From Hespellia sp. (lineage in GTDB: Bacteria; Bacillota; Clostridia; Lachnospirales; Lachnospiraceae), in the NCBI GenBank assembly GCA_028689735.1, contig JAQVCP010000011.1, positions 1 through 64,000 of the forward strand: 64,000 bases of DNA, in the 5' to 3' direction. Under the pieces are notes generated by a model. The model made no database searches, had not been told where the DNA came from, and saw only the letters and a program-made list of their open reading frames with translations. Each line of letters opens with the position of its first letter. Position 1 is the first letter of the stretch. This document shows, in pieces, positions 7,481-16,969 of the stretch. The position numbers and the translations under genes are program-made.

Positions 7481-9971
7481 GCAGTCTGCTGTGGGTACTT
7501 CTGCACCCAATCGAAGAAAAACGAATCATGCAGAACCTTTGACAAAAGAGGAAAAGCGGCGGCTTCGGGAACTTCGGAAGATGAAAGCGGAACAGAAAAA
7601 ACAGAAGATTCCGCACACCGCACAGGAGAGCATTCCATATCAGGAGATTTACCGGGATGGCATCTGTCAGGTGTCGGAGGATTATTTTACCAAGACCATT
7701 CAGTTTTTTGATATCAATTATCAGTTGGCACAGAATGAGGATAAGACTACAATCTTTGAAAACTATTGTGAGTTCTTAAATTACTTTGACAGCTCCATCC
7801 AGTTTCAGATTACGTTCCTCAACCAGCAGGTAAATTTCGACGAATATGTAAAATCCATTGATATCCCACTTCGGGAAGATGACTTTGACGATATTCGAAA
7901 AGAGTATGCAGATATGCTGAAAATGCAGTTGGCAAAAGGGAACAATGGTCTGGTCAAAACAAAGTATATTACCTTTGGGATTCACGCAGAGAACTTAAAG
8001 ACCGCCAAAGCAAGGCTGGAGAGAATTGAGTTGGATATCCTCAATAACTTCAAGGCATTGGGAGCAGTGGCAAAACCGATGAATGGAGTGGAACGATTAA
8101 AGATATTGCATGATATTTTAAATGCAGATACCAAAGAGCCATTTCATTTTCACTATGGCATGGTGGCAGAAACAGGATGTGGGACGAAAGATTTTATTGC
8201 TCCCACAGGATTTGATTTCAGTCAGGGATTGAAGTTTGGCATAGGACAGCTTTATGGCTGTGTGTCTTATCTGCAGATTACCGCACCGGAGCTGACGGAT
8301 AAGATGCTTGCCGACTTCCTGGATATGGATGAAAACCTGATTATCAATATTCACGTGCAGCCCATTGACCCGAAGATGGCAATTAAGGAACTGAAAAATA
8401 AGCTGTCAAATATCCAGAAAATGAAGATAGAGGAACAAAAGAATGCAGTCCGCAGAGGATATGACATGGATATTATTCCCACAGATCTTGTGACCTATGG
8501 AGATGAAGCACAGAATCTTCTGGACGAATTACAGTCCAGAAATGAAAAGATGTTTGAAGTGACCATATTGCTGATGAATACTGCAGAGGGAAAAAAGAAG
8601 CTGGATAATATCGCTTATCAGACAGCGGGCATTGCACAGAAATATAACAACAATATTCGCAGGGTGCAGTATCTGCAGGAAGGAGGACTCATGGCATCCT
8701 TGCCACTTGGCATCAATGGAATGAAGTTGCACAGACAGCTTACCACAACTTCAACAGCCATTTTTGTTCCATTTACCACGCAGGAATTGTTCCAGAACGG
8801 AGAAGCCTTATATTATGGGCTGAATGCACTGAGCCACAACATGATTATGGTGGACAGAAAGAAGCTGAAGAATCCAAATGGACTGATACTTGGTACACCA
8901 GGCTCTGGAAAATCTTTCAGTGCAAAGCGAGAGATTTTAAATGTGTTTCTGATTACAAAGGACGATATCGTCGTCTGTGATCCAGAGGGCGAATATTATC
9001 CGCTGGTACAGGCATTAAAAGGACAGGTCATCAAGATCAGTGCGAAGAGTGCAGATTATATCAATCCCATGGATGTGAATCTGGATGTCATTTACCATCC
9101 GGAGAAATATCGGGTGAATGGAGATGTGGAGGATATAGATACCATTATTGCTGACAAATCCGAGTTCATTGCATCCTTTTGTGAAATGATCATGAAAAAG
9201 CCAAACAACGGAGAACTGGATGGAGATGAGGTGTCTATTATTGATCACTGCATTAAGGACATTTATGAGGAATATCTGTTCCATGACCCACAGCCGGAGA
9301 ATATGCCGATCTTACAGGATTTCTTTGACAAGCTCAATGATTATGCCGAGAAGAATGATGCAGCAAGAAGAATTGCCAACTGTCTGGAACTGTATGTTAC
9401 AGGTTCACAAAATGTATTCAACCACAGAACCAACGTGGATATGAAGAACCGCATCGTATGTTTTGATGTAAAGGATCTGGGAACAACCCTTCGAAAAGCA
9501 GGGATGCTCATTGTACAGAACATGGTGTGGACGAGAGTCTCTACCAACAGAGCTATGAAGAAGTCCACCCGTTATTATGTGGATGAGTTCCATCTGCTTT
9601 TAAAGCAGCCACAGACCGCCAACTATTCAGTGGAGATGTGGAAACGCTTCCGAAAATGGGGCGGAATCCCAACAGGACTTACCCAGAATGTAACGGATTT
9701 CCTCGGTTCACTAGCGGTGGAGAACATTGTTGGTAACAGTGATTTTATCTATATGCTCAATCAGCACAGCGGAGACCAGAAGATTCTGGCAGAGAAGCTC
9801 AACATTTCCAAGCATCAGCTTTCTTATGTAAATAACAGTAATGAAGGAGAAGGGCTGCTCTTTTATGGAAATGTCATTATTCCATTTGTAGATAAATATC
9901 CAACAGATACGAAGACTTACGCCATTATGAGCACGAAACCAGAAGACTTGAAGAAGCAGGACAGAACATAG
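7395..9971 (+). CDS. VirB4-type conjugation ATPase
   Basis: Motor ATPase of the secretion system, up to 858 aa. GTG 7395 is the most upstream plausible start, inside the PrgI gene; in-frame GTG/TTG codons near 7489 and 7541 are alternatives, and the first 60 residues are basic and poorly conserved, so the start is uncertain. Walker A GTPGSGKS is at residues 500-507 and Walker B YYVDEF has its Asp at about 730. The region between holds the DPEGEYYPLV motif (about 532) and TGSQNVFNHRTNVD, typical of the CD1110-type VirB4 proteins of CTn elements. Soluble to peripheral, expected at the cytoplasmic face of the channel. Confidence 0.93.
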   Translation: MQGLRRKQEKPKKREESSVFRKRQTARSKQSAVGTSAPNRRKTNHAEPLTKEEKRRLRELRKMKAEQKKQKIPHTAQESIPYQEIYRDGICQVSEDYFTKTIQFFDINYQLAQNEDKTTIFENYCEFLNYFDSSIQFQITFLNQQVNFDEYVKSIDIPLREDDFDDIRKEYADMLKMQLAKGNNGLVKTKYITFGIHAENLKTAKARLERIELDILNNFKALGAVAKPMNGVERLKILHDILNADTKEPFHFHYGMVAETGCGTKDFIAPTGFDFSQGLKFGIGQLYGCVSYLQITAPELTDKMLADFLDMDENLIINIHVQPIDPKMAIKELKNKLSNIQKMKIEEQKNAVRRGYDMDIIPTDLVTYGDEAQNLLDELQSRNEKMFEVTILLMNTAEGKKKLDNIAYQTAGIAQKYNNNIRRVQYLQEGGLMASLPLGINGMKLHRQLTTTSTAIFVPFTTQELFQNGEALYYGLNALSHNMIMVDRKKLKNPNGLILGTPGSGKSFSAKREILNVFLITKDDIVVCDPEGEYYPLVQALKGQVIKISAKSADYINPMDVNLDVIYHPEKYRVNGDVEDIDTIIADKSEFIASFCEMIMKKPNNGELDGDEVSIIDHCIKDIYEEYLFHDPQPENMPILQDFFDKLNDYAEKNDAARRIANCLELYVTGSQNVFNHRTNVDMKNRIVCFDVKDLGTTLRKAGMLIVQNMVWTRVSTNRAMKKSTRYYVDEFHLLLKQPQTANYSVEMWKRFRKWGGIPTGLTQNVTDFLGSLAVENIVGNSDFIYMLNQHSGDQKILAEKLNISKHQLSYVNNSNEGEGLLFYGNVIIPFVDKYPTDTKTYAIMSTKPEDLKKQDRT

Positions 9972-10004
9972 AGATTTCCGCAGATGTGAAGGAGGTGAAG
10001 CACA

Positions 10005-12734
10005 TTGCGGGAGCAGAAGTATCAGGCAAAAGATAAAAGGGTAAGTAAGATGTCCAGAGATGGACTGTTAGAAGAAAATCTTGCCACAGGAGATAGCAAA
10101 AAAGTAACAAGCCGAGAGTCAGAGGCTGTATTCAAACAGTCAGAGGGGGATTTATCTTTTCACAGAGCCGGAGAGAATCCACAGAGAAAACAGGCTCATG
10201 CGCGAGCACCAGATATGGAGTATTCGGAGGATAACAGTCAGACAAAGCATCTGCCGGAATCGGCAACAGCGATTCGGGAGCGGAGAGCCAGTCACCGTTA
10301 CCATTATCATGACCAGAAACAGGTAAAATCCAGCAGATTGCAGTTTGACAAGCTGGAAATGGATGGAAGTCTGAAAAATCATGCGAAACAGGACTCACCG
10401 GATATGGCAGTAGAAACAGAACTGGATTTTTTGAAATCTTCCGAAAAGAAAGCAGAAAAAGCACAGAAGAAATTGCAACATGCCAGAAAGAAGCAGATGC
10501 GAAAGACATCTTTGAAAATGCAGCAAGTTCGGCAGGAAGATACGCAGGAAGTCAAGCAGCGGCTGTATTTTGAGAAAGTACCTGTCAATGGGAAATCCGA
10601 TGGTGTGGTCAAAAAAGCAGGGACAAGAGTACGAGATGGGGCAGGCAATCTGTTACATAACAAAATCCGACAGGAAGAGCAGGATAACGTTGGGGTGCAG
10701 ACGGTTCATCAGAGTGAACAGGCAGGCGAAAGTCTGCTCCGTGCTCACAGTAATCTAACGTACCGCAAGCAGAGAAAACAGCAGAGCCGCATCAACCGTC
10801 TGGAGCGAAAGGCATACCGGGCAAACACCAGTTACCAATATAAGAAGTATCTGGCAGAACATCCAGAATTAAAGCATAAGTACTTGAACCGTATGATACA
10901 GAAACAGCGGATCAAGCGGGAATATCAAAAGGCATATAAAGCAGGAAGGGCAGGCAGTGGGGCTGCGACCAAAGCAGGAGGGGCAGTGTATGGTACTTCC
11001 AAAAAGGTTGCAGGGAAGCTGGGAGAGATATTCGGAAAGAATAAGAGAGTCTTACTTGCTATTGGTGCGTTAGGTGCATTGCTTCTTTTTGTACTGACCA
11101 GTTTTTCGTCCTGTTCCATGATGTTTACCCAGGGCATGGCGAATATTCTGGCAGTCAGCTATCTGGCAGAACCAGAAGAAATTGAACAGGCAGAGCTTTA
11201 CTATACGGAACTGGAAGCCAAATTACAACAAAAAATCAATAGCATGGAAAGCAAGTATCCTGGAAAGGATGAATACCGCTATAACCTTGCGTCCATCGGA
11301 CACGATCCTCATACCCTGATCAGTTATCTGACAGCAAAGTATGGGGATTTTACATTTGCGGAAGTAAAGGGAGAAATCACAGCCCTTTTTGAAGCGCAGT
11401 ATGGCGTGAAGGTGGAGGAAACAACGGATACTGTCACAGAAACAAAGACCATACAGGTGGGAGAATCTCTTGGAACGGTAGTGACAAGTGGTTATTGTAA
11501 CTGTTCCATCTGCTGTGGCAGTTGGAGTGGTGGGCCGACTGCCAGCGGGGTTATGCCAACAGCCAACCATACCATTGCAGTGGATGCATCCAATCCATTT
11601 TTACCAATGGGAACAAAAGTTGTGATGAACGGAGTGGAGTATACCGTAGAAGATACGGGAGCATTTGATAAGTACGGCGTGCAGTTTGATGTGTATTATG
11701 ACAGTCATGCAGCGGCTTCGGCACATGGGCACCAGAGATGGGAATGCTATCTGGCAGAGGGCAATGTCAATTCCGTGGAGGTAACAAGAACCGAAACCAT
11801 TGACGTCCTGAACGTGACGTTAACTGCAAAGCCTTTATCCAGCGTCATTATGGGGGAAATCAGCGGTGAGGAAGAAGAACTGTATAAGATGATCTATTCC
11901 GTAAGGGGCAACCTGCAGGAATATGAAACACCGATTGATGTGAACTGGTATGCCTATATCAGTGTGCCTTATGGCTATTACATCGACAATAGCGGAGCGA
12001 TGGTCTTGCATAAAGGCGTGGAGATCAACGTGAAAGCGGGGGCAGAAGTACAGTCGGCGATGGACGGGACAGTGAGCAGTACCGGATATGACAGCGGGTT
12101 TGGAAATTATGTGGTCACGAAGGATAAAAAGGGCAGAAAAATCAAATATGCTCATCTGCAGAATGTGTCCGTATCCCAGGGGGATGCAGTCACGAAAGAT
12201 ACTGTTATCGGAAAGACAGCCAGTGCAGACACTGTTACAGGCGGGAAATTCTATCTGGAGTTGATGGACGGGGATACTTATTACAATCCAGTCTTTTATA
12301 TCGAAACCGGAGAAGGCGGTCTGTATGGCGGAGGCGGAGCAGCGTATGATGATGAAACGGTACAGCGGTTATTTGAGGAAGCAGAAAAATACTTGGGAAT
12401 GCCTTATGTATGGGGCGGTGCAAGTCCAGAAACTTCCTTTGACTGTTCGGGATTTGTCAGCTATGTCTTTACCAACAGCGGAGTTTACAACATGGGCAGA
12501 CTGACAGCACAGGGAATTTATAACATTTGCAGTCCAATTAGTCCAGAAGAAGCAAGACCGGGAGATATCATCTTTTTTACAGGTACATATGACACCAGTG
12601 ATCCAGTTACCCATGTGGGTATTTATGCCAGAGACGGGATGATGATTCACTGTGGTGATCCGATTCAGTATACATCCATCAATTCATCTTACTGGCAGAG
12701 CCATTTCTATGGATTTGGCAGACTGCTGAATTAG
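10005..12734 (+). CDS. Multidomain cell-wall hydrolase (3D domain, degenerate M23, NlpC/P60)
   Basis: A 909-aa CD1108-type protein starting at TTG 10005 after GGAGGTG (9991-9997). Residues 1-345 are a hydrophilic basic cytoplasmic region. A membrane helix spans about 347-370. A 3D domain lies at about 491-585, with its three Asp in IAVDASN, VEDTG and FDVYY. An M23 peptidase-like fold follows at about 640-765, and an NlpC/P60 domain at 785-909 with Cys814 (FDCSGF) and His870 (THVGIY). The M23 part has lost its zinc ligands: HKGVE replaces HxxxD, and KFY stands where HxH is expected. Only the 3D and NlpC/P60 parts look active. It would locally open peptidoglycan for the conjugation channel, like Tn916 Orf14. 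Confidence 0.92.
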   Translation: MREQKYQAKDKRVSKMSRDGLLEENLATGDSKKVTSRESEAVFKQSEGDLSFHRAGENPQRKQAHARAPDMEYSEDNSQTKHLPESATAIRERRASHRYHYHDQKQVKSSRLQFDKLEMDGSLKNHAKQDSPDMAVETELDFLKSSEKKAEKAQKKLQHARKKQMRKTSLKMQQVRQEDTQEVKQRLYFEKVPVNGKSDGVVKKAGTRVRDGAGNLLHNKIRQEEQDNVGVQTVHQSEQAGESLLRAHSNLTYRKQRKQQSRINRLERKAYRANTSYQYKKYLAEHPELKHKYLNRMIQKQRIKREYQKAYKAGRAGSGAATKAGGAVYGTSKKVAGKLGEIFGKNKRVLLAIGALGALLLFVLTSFSSCSMMFTQGMANILAVSYLAEPEEIEQAELYYTELEAKLQQKINSMESKYPGKDEYRYNLASIGHDPHTLISYLTAKYGDFTFAEVKGEITALFEAQYGVKVEETTDTVTETKTIQVGESLGTVVTSGYCNCSICCGSWSGGPTASGVMPTANHTIAVDASNPFLPMGTKVVMNGVEYTVEDTGAFDKYGVQFDVYYDSHAAASAHGHQRWECYLAEGNVNSVEVTRTETIDVLNVTLTAKPLSSVIMGEISGEEEELYKMIYSVRGNLQEYETPIDVNWYAYISVPYGYYIDNSGAMVLHKGVEINVKAGAEVQSAMDGTVSSTGYDSGFGNYVVTKDKKGRKIKYAHLQNVSVSQGDAVTKDTVIGKTASADTVTGGKFYLELMDGDTYYNPVFYIETGEGGLYGGGGAAYDDETVQRLFEEAEKYLGMPYVWGGASPETSFDCSGFVSYVFTNSGVYNMGRLTAQGIYNICSPISPEEARPGDIIFFTGTYDTSDPVTHVGIYARDGMMIHCGDPIQYTSINSSYWQSHFYGFGRLLN

Positions 12735-12748
12735 AACAGGAGGGAAAG

Positions 12749-12997
12749 TTGAATATTGAACGTATCAATACAGAATTAACCAGGATCTATGCCAAGATCG
12801 AACAGATGCAGAAAAAAGCAAGGGACTTGGAAGATCTAAAGAAACAGACGGAGGATATGGAATATGTGAAAATCATCCGTAAACATGGCATTTCTGCGGA
12901 AGATTTGCAGGTCATGATCGAACTTGCGAAGGAAGAGCAGGAAAGCATTTTAAAAACCAGAGAAAAGGAGAAAACAGACCATGAAGAACAGGCGTAA
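12749..12997 (+). CDS. DUF4315 family small coiled-coil protein
   Basis: An 82-aa protein starting at TTG 12749 after CAGGAGGG. It is a long heptad-like helix (ERINTELTRIYAKIEQMQKK) followed by KIIRKHGISAEDLQVMIEL, the DUF4315 pattern found right after the wall hydrolase in CTn elements. It is charged, with no membrane segment. The gene overlaps the DUF4366 gene by 17 bp, so the two are translationally linked. The function is unknown; a structural partner of the neighbouring DUF4366 protein is plausible from constant gene order. Confidence 0.85.
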   Translation: MNIERINTELTRIYAKIEQMQKKARDLEDLKKQTEDMEYVKIIRKHGISAEDLQVMIELAKEEQESILKTREKEKTDHEEQA

Positions 12998-14474
12998 GAA
13001 ACTGGCAGCCATGCTGCTTGCGTTTGCTATGACAGGAATGGTTGGTGCCGGAGTGTTTCATACACCTGGCATTTTAACGGTCATGGCAAGCGGCACAGAG
13101 GAACAGACAGAAACAGAGTCAGAAATGGACACCTCAGAAAGTGAGACCGCCGAGACAGTCGAGACAGGGGAAGAACCACAGGTAGCAATTACCATTTCTG
13201 TTCCAGAGAACTGGCAGAAAGAAAAAGCGGTGGTAAAGATTACGGCAGAGGATACGAAACAGACCGGAAATTTCGCACTTGCAAAGTTAGAAGCAAAGCT
13301 TTCCGAGGATGGGAACTGGACGGATATTACATCCAGTCAGAGTATGGAAGTATCCAAAAACAGCAGCATTTACGTGAAGGTTACAGATCAGAATGGAACA
13401 GTCTACACCGAGAACCGATACATTGACAGCTTTGATACTACCAAACCGACACTGAGTGCAGCAGCAAAGGATGGGGTTCTGATCATTCGAGGCGAAGATG
13501 AAGGCTCTGGCGTAGCAGCCATCTATGTGAATGGAAATGAATTTACAGAGCTGACGGATAATACCTTAAAAGTTCGTCTGCAACAGGCAGATACCACCTA
13601 CGAATATTTTACGATGCAGGTCAGAGACAAAGCAGGAAATATGTCGGAGAACTACAAAGTGGCAAATCCCTATTATGAAAATCCAGACAGTAAAAAGGCA
13701 GAGACAAGCAGCACGACAGAGACCACAGGAAGCACAGATACTTCCACCAATACTCTTCCTTCCGATGCCACTGCAAGCAAGCCGACCAGTGCCACAGGTA
13801 CCGTAACAGAGCATACACAAAGCACTCAGACAGATACTACATCAAGCAGTGCAGACAGCACCCAGACAGCGGGGAATGCATCCAGTTCCACAAATAAAAA
13901 GGGAAAGGAGTTTTATACCATTACCACAAAAGGGGAAAAGGTTTTCTATTTGATCGTGGATAAGGACAAGACTTCCGATAACGTGTATCTGTTGACCGAA
14001 GTAGGAGAAAACGACCTTTTGAACTTCACAGACAGCAACATGGTTACACTTCCTCAAAATTCTGCGGTGATAGAATCTGCACTGCAGGAGGATGATACGG
14101 TACTGGAAACAGAGGAAACCAAGACCGAGGATAAGCAGGAAAAAGAAGAAGCAAAAGAGCCGGAGAAAAGTAGCAATGCAGGAACCTATGTCTTGATTGT
14201 TCTGGTACTGCTTGGTGTTGGTGGTGCTTATTATTATCTAAAATTCATCCGAGGTGGAAAGGATTCTTTTGAAGAAGATTACGAGGATGAGGAAGAGGAC
14301 GAGTACGAAACAGAGATGGTAGATCTGGATGATACCGAGGAGTCCGAGGAATATGAGCCGGATGAGGAAGAATCTGAAGATCAGGAAGCTGTGGAAGATG
14401 AGGAAGCCGCTTATGAAAAAACAGAGAGTAGTGAAGCAGAAGAATCCTACAGTGACGAAGAGGACTATTTCTAA
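12981..14474 (+). CDS. DUF4366 surface protein (CD1107 family)
   Basis: A 497-aa secreted, membrane-anchored protein. The signal peptide covers residues 1-36 (basic start, LAAMLLAFAMTGMVGAGVF, then VMASG). An Ig-like extracellular region follows, with FDTTKPTLS and VRDKAGNMSENY, then a Ser/Thr-rich linker (about 235-300), a DUF4366 core (FYTITTKGEKVFYLIVDKD, about 312-330), a C-terminal helix (YVLIVLVLLGVGGAYYYLK, about 396-414) and a very acidic cytoplasmic tail of roughly 80 residues. ATG 12981 has AAAAGGAG upstream. Family members lie at this exact place in CTn transfer operons and probably form part of the outer channel or a mating contact. A terminator follows. Confidence 0.88.
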   Translation: MKNRRKKLAAMLLAFAMTGMVGAGVFHTPGILTVMASGTEEQTETESEMDTSESETAETVETGEEPQVAITISVPENWQKEKAVVKITAEDTKQTGNFALAKLEAKLSEDGNWTDITSSQSMEVSKNSSIYVKVTDQNGTVYTENRYIDSFDTTKPTLSAAAKDGVLIIRGEDEGSGVAAIYVNGNEFTELTDNTLKVRLQQADTTYEYFTMQVRDKAGNMSENYKVANPYYENPDSKKAETSSTTETTGSTDTSTNTLPSDATASKPTSATGTVTEHTQSTQTDTTSSSADSTQTAGNASSSTNKKGKEFYTITTKGEKVFYLIVDKDKTSDNVYLLTEVGENDLLNFTDSNMVTLPQNSAVIESALQEDDTVLETEETKTEDKQEKEEAKEPEKSSNAGTYVLIVLVLLGVGGAYYYLKFIRGGKDSFEEDYEDEEEDEYETEMVDLDDTEESEEYEPDEEESEDQEAVEDEEAAYEKTESSEAEESYSDEEDYF

Positions 14475-14483
14475 AAGCAGGAG

Positions 14484-14511
14484 CGGGTGGCGAAATCATG
14501 CCACCCGTTTT
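14484..14511 (+). terminator. Rho-independent terminator
   Basis: CGGGTGGC (14484-14491) and GCCACCCG (14500-14507) form a GC-rich stem with an 8-nt loop, followed by TTTT. It lies 10 bp after the DUF4366 stop and before the next small gene. Confidence 0.75.
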
Positions 14512-14544
14512 CCATACAAAATAAGAAGAAAAGAGGATAAGAAC

Positions 14545-14838
14545 ATGGAAGAAAACAAGCAGGCATTACAGGAGCAGGAGATGGAAAGTCAGGAAGAAGC
14601 AGAAAATGCAGTAGAAAATGAAACGAAAAGTGAGAAATTCATCCGTTTGGCACAAAGCAGAGTGACAAAAGCAAGTGTGGCGATTTCGAGAATCGCATAT
14701 CTTGCCAATACCAGTGCTTATGATTATACGCCAGAGCAGGTAGAGCAGATGTTTCTTGCATTGGAGCAGGAGCTTAGCCAGGTAAAAGTACAGTTTCAGA
14801 AAACAGAAAAAACGAAGAAAGCATTTTCATTTCAGTAG
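14545..14838 (+). CDS. Small conserved ICE protein of unknown function
   Basis: A 97-aa protein starting at ATG 14545, preceded by AAGAGGATAAG. The first 30 residues are Glu/Gln-rich and disordered. The remainder is helical, with RLAQSRVTKASVAISRIAYL (about residues 35-54) and YTPEQVEQMFLALEQEL. Small proteins of this kind lie between DUF4366 and topoisomerase III in related elements. No membrane segment or catalytic motif is visible. It ends 12 bp before the topoisomerase start, whose ribosome site AGGAGG overlaps this gene's stop codon, so they form one operon. Confidence 0.65.
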   Translation: MEENKQALQEQEMESQEEAENAVENETKSEKFIRLAQSRVTKASVAISRIAYLANTSAYDYTPEQVEQMFLALEQELSQVKVQFQKTEKTKKAFSFQ

Positions 14839-14850
14839 GAGGTAGAGAAC

Positions 14851-16956
14851 TTGTATCAATTAGTGATAGCAGAAAAACCCAGCGTGGCAAGGAGTATTGC
14901 AGAGGTGCTTGGCGCAGGGGAACAAAAGGAAGGATATCTGAAAGGAAACGGATATCTGGTGAGCTGGTGTATCGGTCATCTGATCGAACTGGTCAGTGCA
15001 GATACTTACAAGGAAGAATGGAAGAAATGGGATTATGGAACACTGCCTATCATTCCAAAAGACTGGCAGTTTTGCGTAAAAGATGCAACGAAAAAGCAGT
15101 ATGGCATTTTGAAAAAACTGCTGTTAAGCGATGAGGTCGAGGAAGTCATCTGTGCCACCGATGCCGGACGGGAAGGGGAACTGATCTTTCGTCTGGTGTA
15201 TGACTATGCTGGGTGTGAAAAGCCGATGAAGCGTTTGTGGATTTCGTCTATGGAGGAACGTGCCATCCGGGAAGGGTTTGACAATCTGAAGGATGGAAGT
15301 GTCTATGACCGCCTGTATCAGTCAGCGGTGTGCCGGTCCGAAGCGGACTGGCTGGTGGGTATCAATGCCACAAGGCTCTTTACGGTACTGTACCACCACA
15401 AGCTGACGGTGGGCAGGGTGCAGACCCCGACCCTTGCCATGCTGGTAGAGCGAGAACAGAAAATCGCAGAATTTCAAAAGGAACAGTATTTTATCACCCA
15501 TCTGCTCTGTGAGGGTGTGGATGCAGTTACGGGAAGAATCCCAGGGGAGGAGCAGGCAAAACAGGTGGCAGAGGGGTGTGAGAGCCATAAGGCACTTGTA
15601 GTCGAGGTGGCAAAGGAAGAAAAGAATGTCCAGCCGCCAAAACTCTATGATCTGACTACGCTGCAGAGAGAAGCGAACCGATACTTTGGATTTACCGCAC
15701 AACAGACCTTAGATTACACCCAGAGCCTGTATGAAAAGAAGCTGGTCACGTATCCAAGAACGGACAGTCAGTTCTTGACAGAAGACATGAAGCAGACAGC
15801 AGCGGATGTGATCGGGGCGGTGTACAGTGTCTTTTTAGAGTTTAACGTTGCCTCTTATGAAGCAGATATTGACCGAGTATTAAACAGTAAGAAAGTATCC
15901 GATCATCATGCCATTATTCCAACCATGGAGATTGAAAAAACAGATCTTGCAAAAATTCCAGGCGGGGAGCGACAGATTCTATTCCTGGTTGCCGGGAAAC
16001 TGCTTTGTGCCACCGGGGAGAAGCATTGTTATGAAACGGTTAAGGCAAAGTTTTTGTGCGAAGGGATTACCTTTGAAGCCAGCGGAAAAAGTATTCTGCA
16101 GATGGGATGGAAAGACTTAGAGGGACAGATAAAGAAAAGTAGCAAAGAAGGAAATGGCAAGGAAGAAACAGAGGGGATTCCACTTCCGGAGCTTACTCAG
16201 GGCATGAGTCTTCTGGTGGCAGACACAAAGGTCACAGAGCATTACACCTCACCACCAAAGCACTATACGGAGGATACCTTATTATCTGCTATGGAACATG
16301 CTGGAAGTGAGGAAATGGATGACGAGGTAGAGCGAAAAGGGCTTGGTACACCAGCCACCAGAGCATCCATCATTGAAAAATTGGTGGAGAAGGGATTTGT
16401 GGAGCGTAAAGCAAAGCAGATGCTTCCAACCGATGATGGCAGGAAGCTGATTACGGTACTTCCAGACGTTGTGAAGTCAGCGAAGCTCACTGCAGAGTGG
16501 GAGAACAAGCTGACCCAGATTGCCAAGGGGCAACAGTCCGCAGAGGTCTTTATGACAGAGATTGAGCAGATGATCACAGATCTGGTAAAAACATATCATG
16601 AGGTTGAGGAAAGTCATAAAGATATGTTTGCGAGTGATCGGGAAATCATAGGGAAATGCCCAAAGTGTGGTGGTAATGTCTATGAAAGCAAAGTGAACTT
16701 TTACTGTGAGCATAAGGACTGTGATTTTGCCTTATTCAAAAACAATAGATACTTTGCAAGCATGAAGAAAGAAATCACAAAATCCATTGCCCAGGCACTT
16801 CTAAAAGAGGGAAAAGCAAAGGTATCTGGTCTATATTCCAAAAAGAAGGATAAGACCTTTACAGCCATTATCTGCATGGATGCATCGGAAAAGTATCCGC
16901 AGTTTACCATGGATTTTGAACGAAAAAAACAAGGAAAGAAATCTAATTACAGATAA
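14851..16956 (+). CDS. topB: DNA topoisomerase III
   Basis: A 701-aa type IA topoisomerase starting at TTG 14851 after GGAGGTAG. The Toprim domain opens with LVIAEKPSVARSIAEVLGA and has the acidic triad context ATDAGREGELIF (about residues 103-114). The catalytic Tyr is about residue 301 in VTYPRTDS. A cleavage-domain motif GLGTPATRASIIE is at about 496-508. The C-terminus carries a zinc-finger-like CPKCGG...CEHKDC pair. Element-borne TopB enzymes decatenate or relax transfer intermediates. Length and domain order are complete. It precedes the adhesin gene by only 13 bp. Confidence 0.97.
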   Translation: MYQLVIAEKPSVARSIAEVLGAGEQKEGYLKGNGYLVSWCIGHLIELVSADTYKEEWKKWDYGTLPIIPKDWQFCVKDATKKQYGILKKLLLSDEVEEVICATDAGREGELIFRLVYDYAGCEKPMKRLWISSMEERAIREGFDNLKDGSVYDRLYQSAVCRSEADWLVGINATRLFTVLYHHKLTVGRVQTPTLAMLVEREQKIAEFQKEQYFITHLLCEGVDAVTGRIPGEEQAKQVAEGCESHKALVVEVAKEEKNVQPPKLYDLTTLQREANRYFGFTAQQTLDYTQSLYEKKLVTYPRTDSQFLTEDMKQTAADVIGAVYSVFLEFNVASYEADIDRVLNSKKVSDHHAIIPTMEIEKTDLAKIPGGERQILFLVAGKLLCATGEKHCYETVKAKFLCEGITFEASGKSILQMGWKDLEGQIKKSSKEGNGKEETEGIPLPELTQGMSLLVADTKVTEHYTSPPKHYTEDTLLSAMEHAGSEEMDDEVERKGLGTPATRASIIEKLVEKGFVERKAKQMLPTDDGRKLITVLPDVVKSAKLTAEWENKLTQIAKGQQSAEVFMTEIEQMITDLVKTYHEVEESHKDMFASDREIIGKCPKCGGNVYESKVNFYCEHKDCDFALFKNNRYFASMKKEITKSIAQALLKEGKAKVSGLYSKKKDKTFTAIICMDASEKYPQFTMDFERKKQGKKSNYR

Positions 16957-16969
16957 AGAGGTAGAGACA

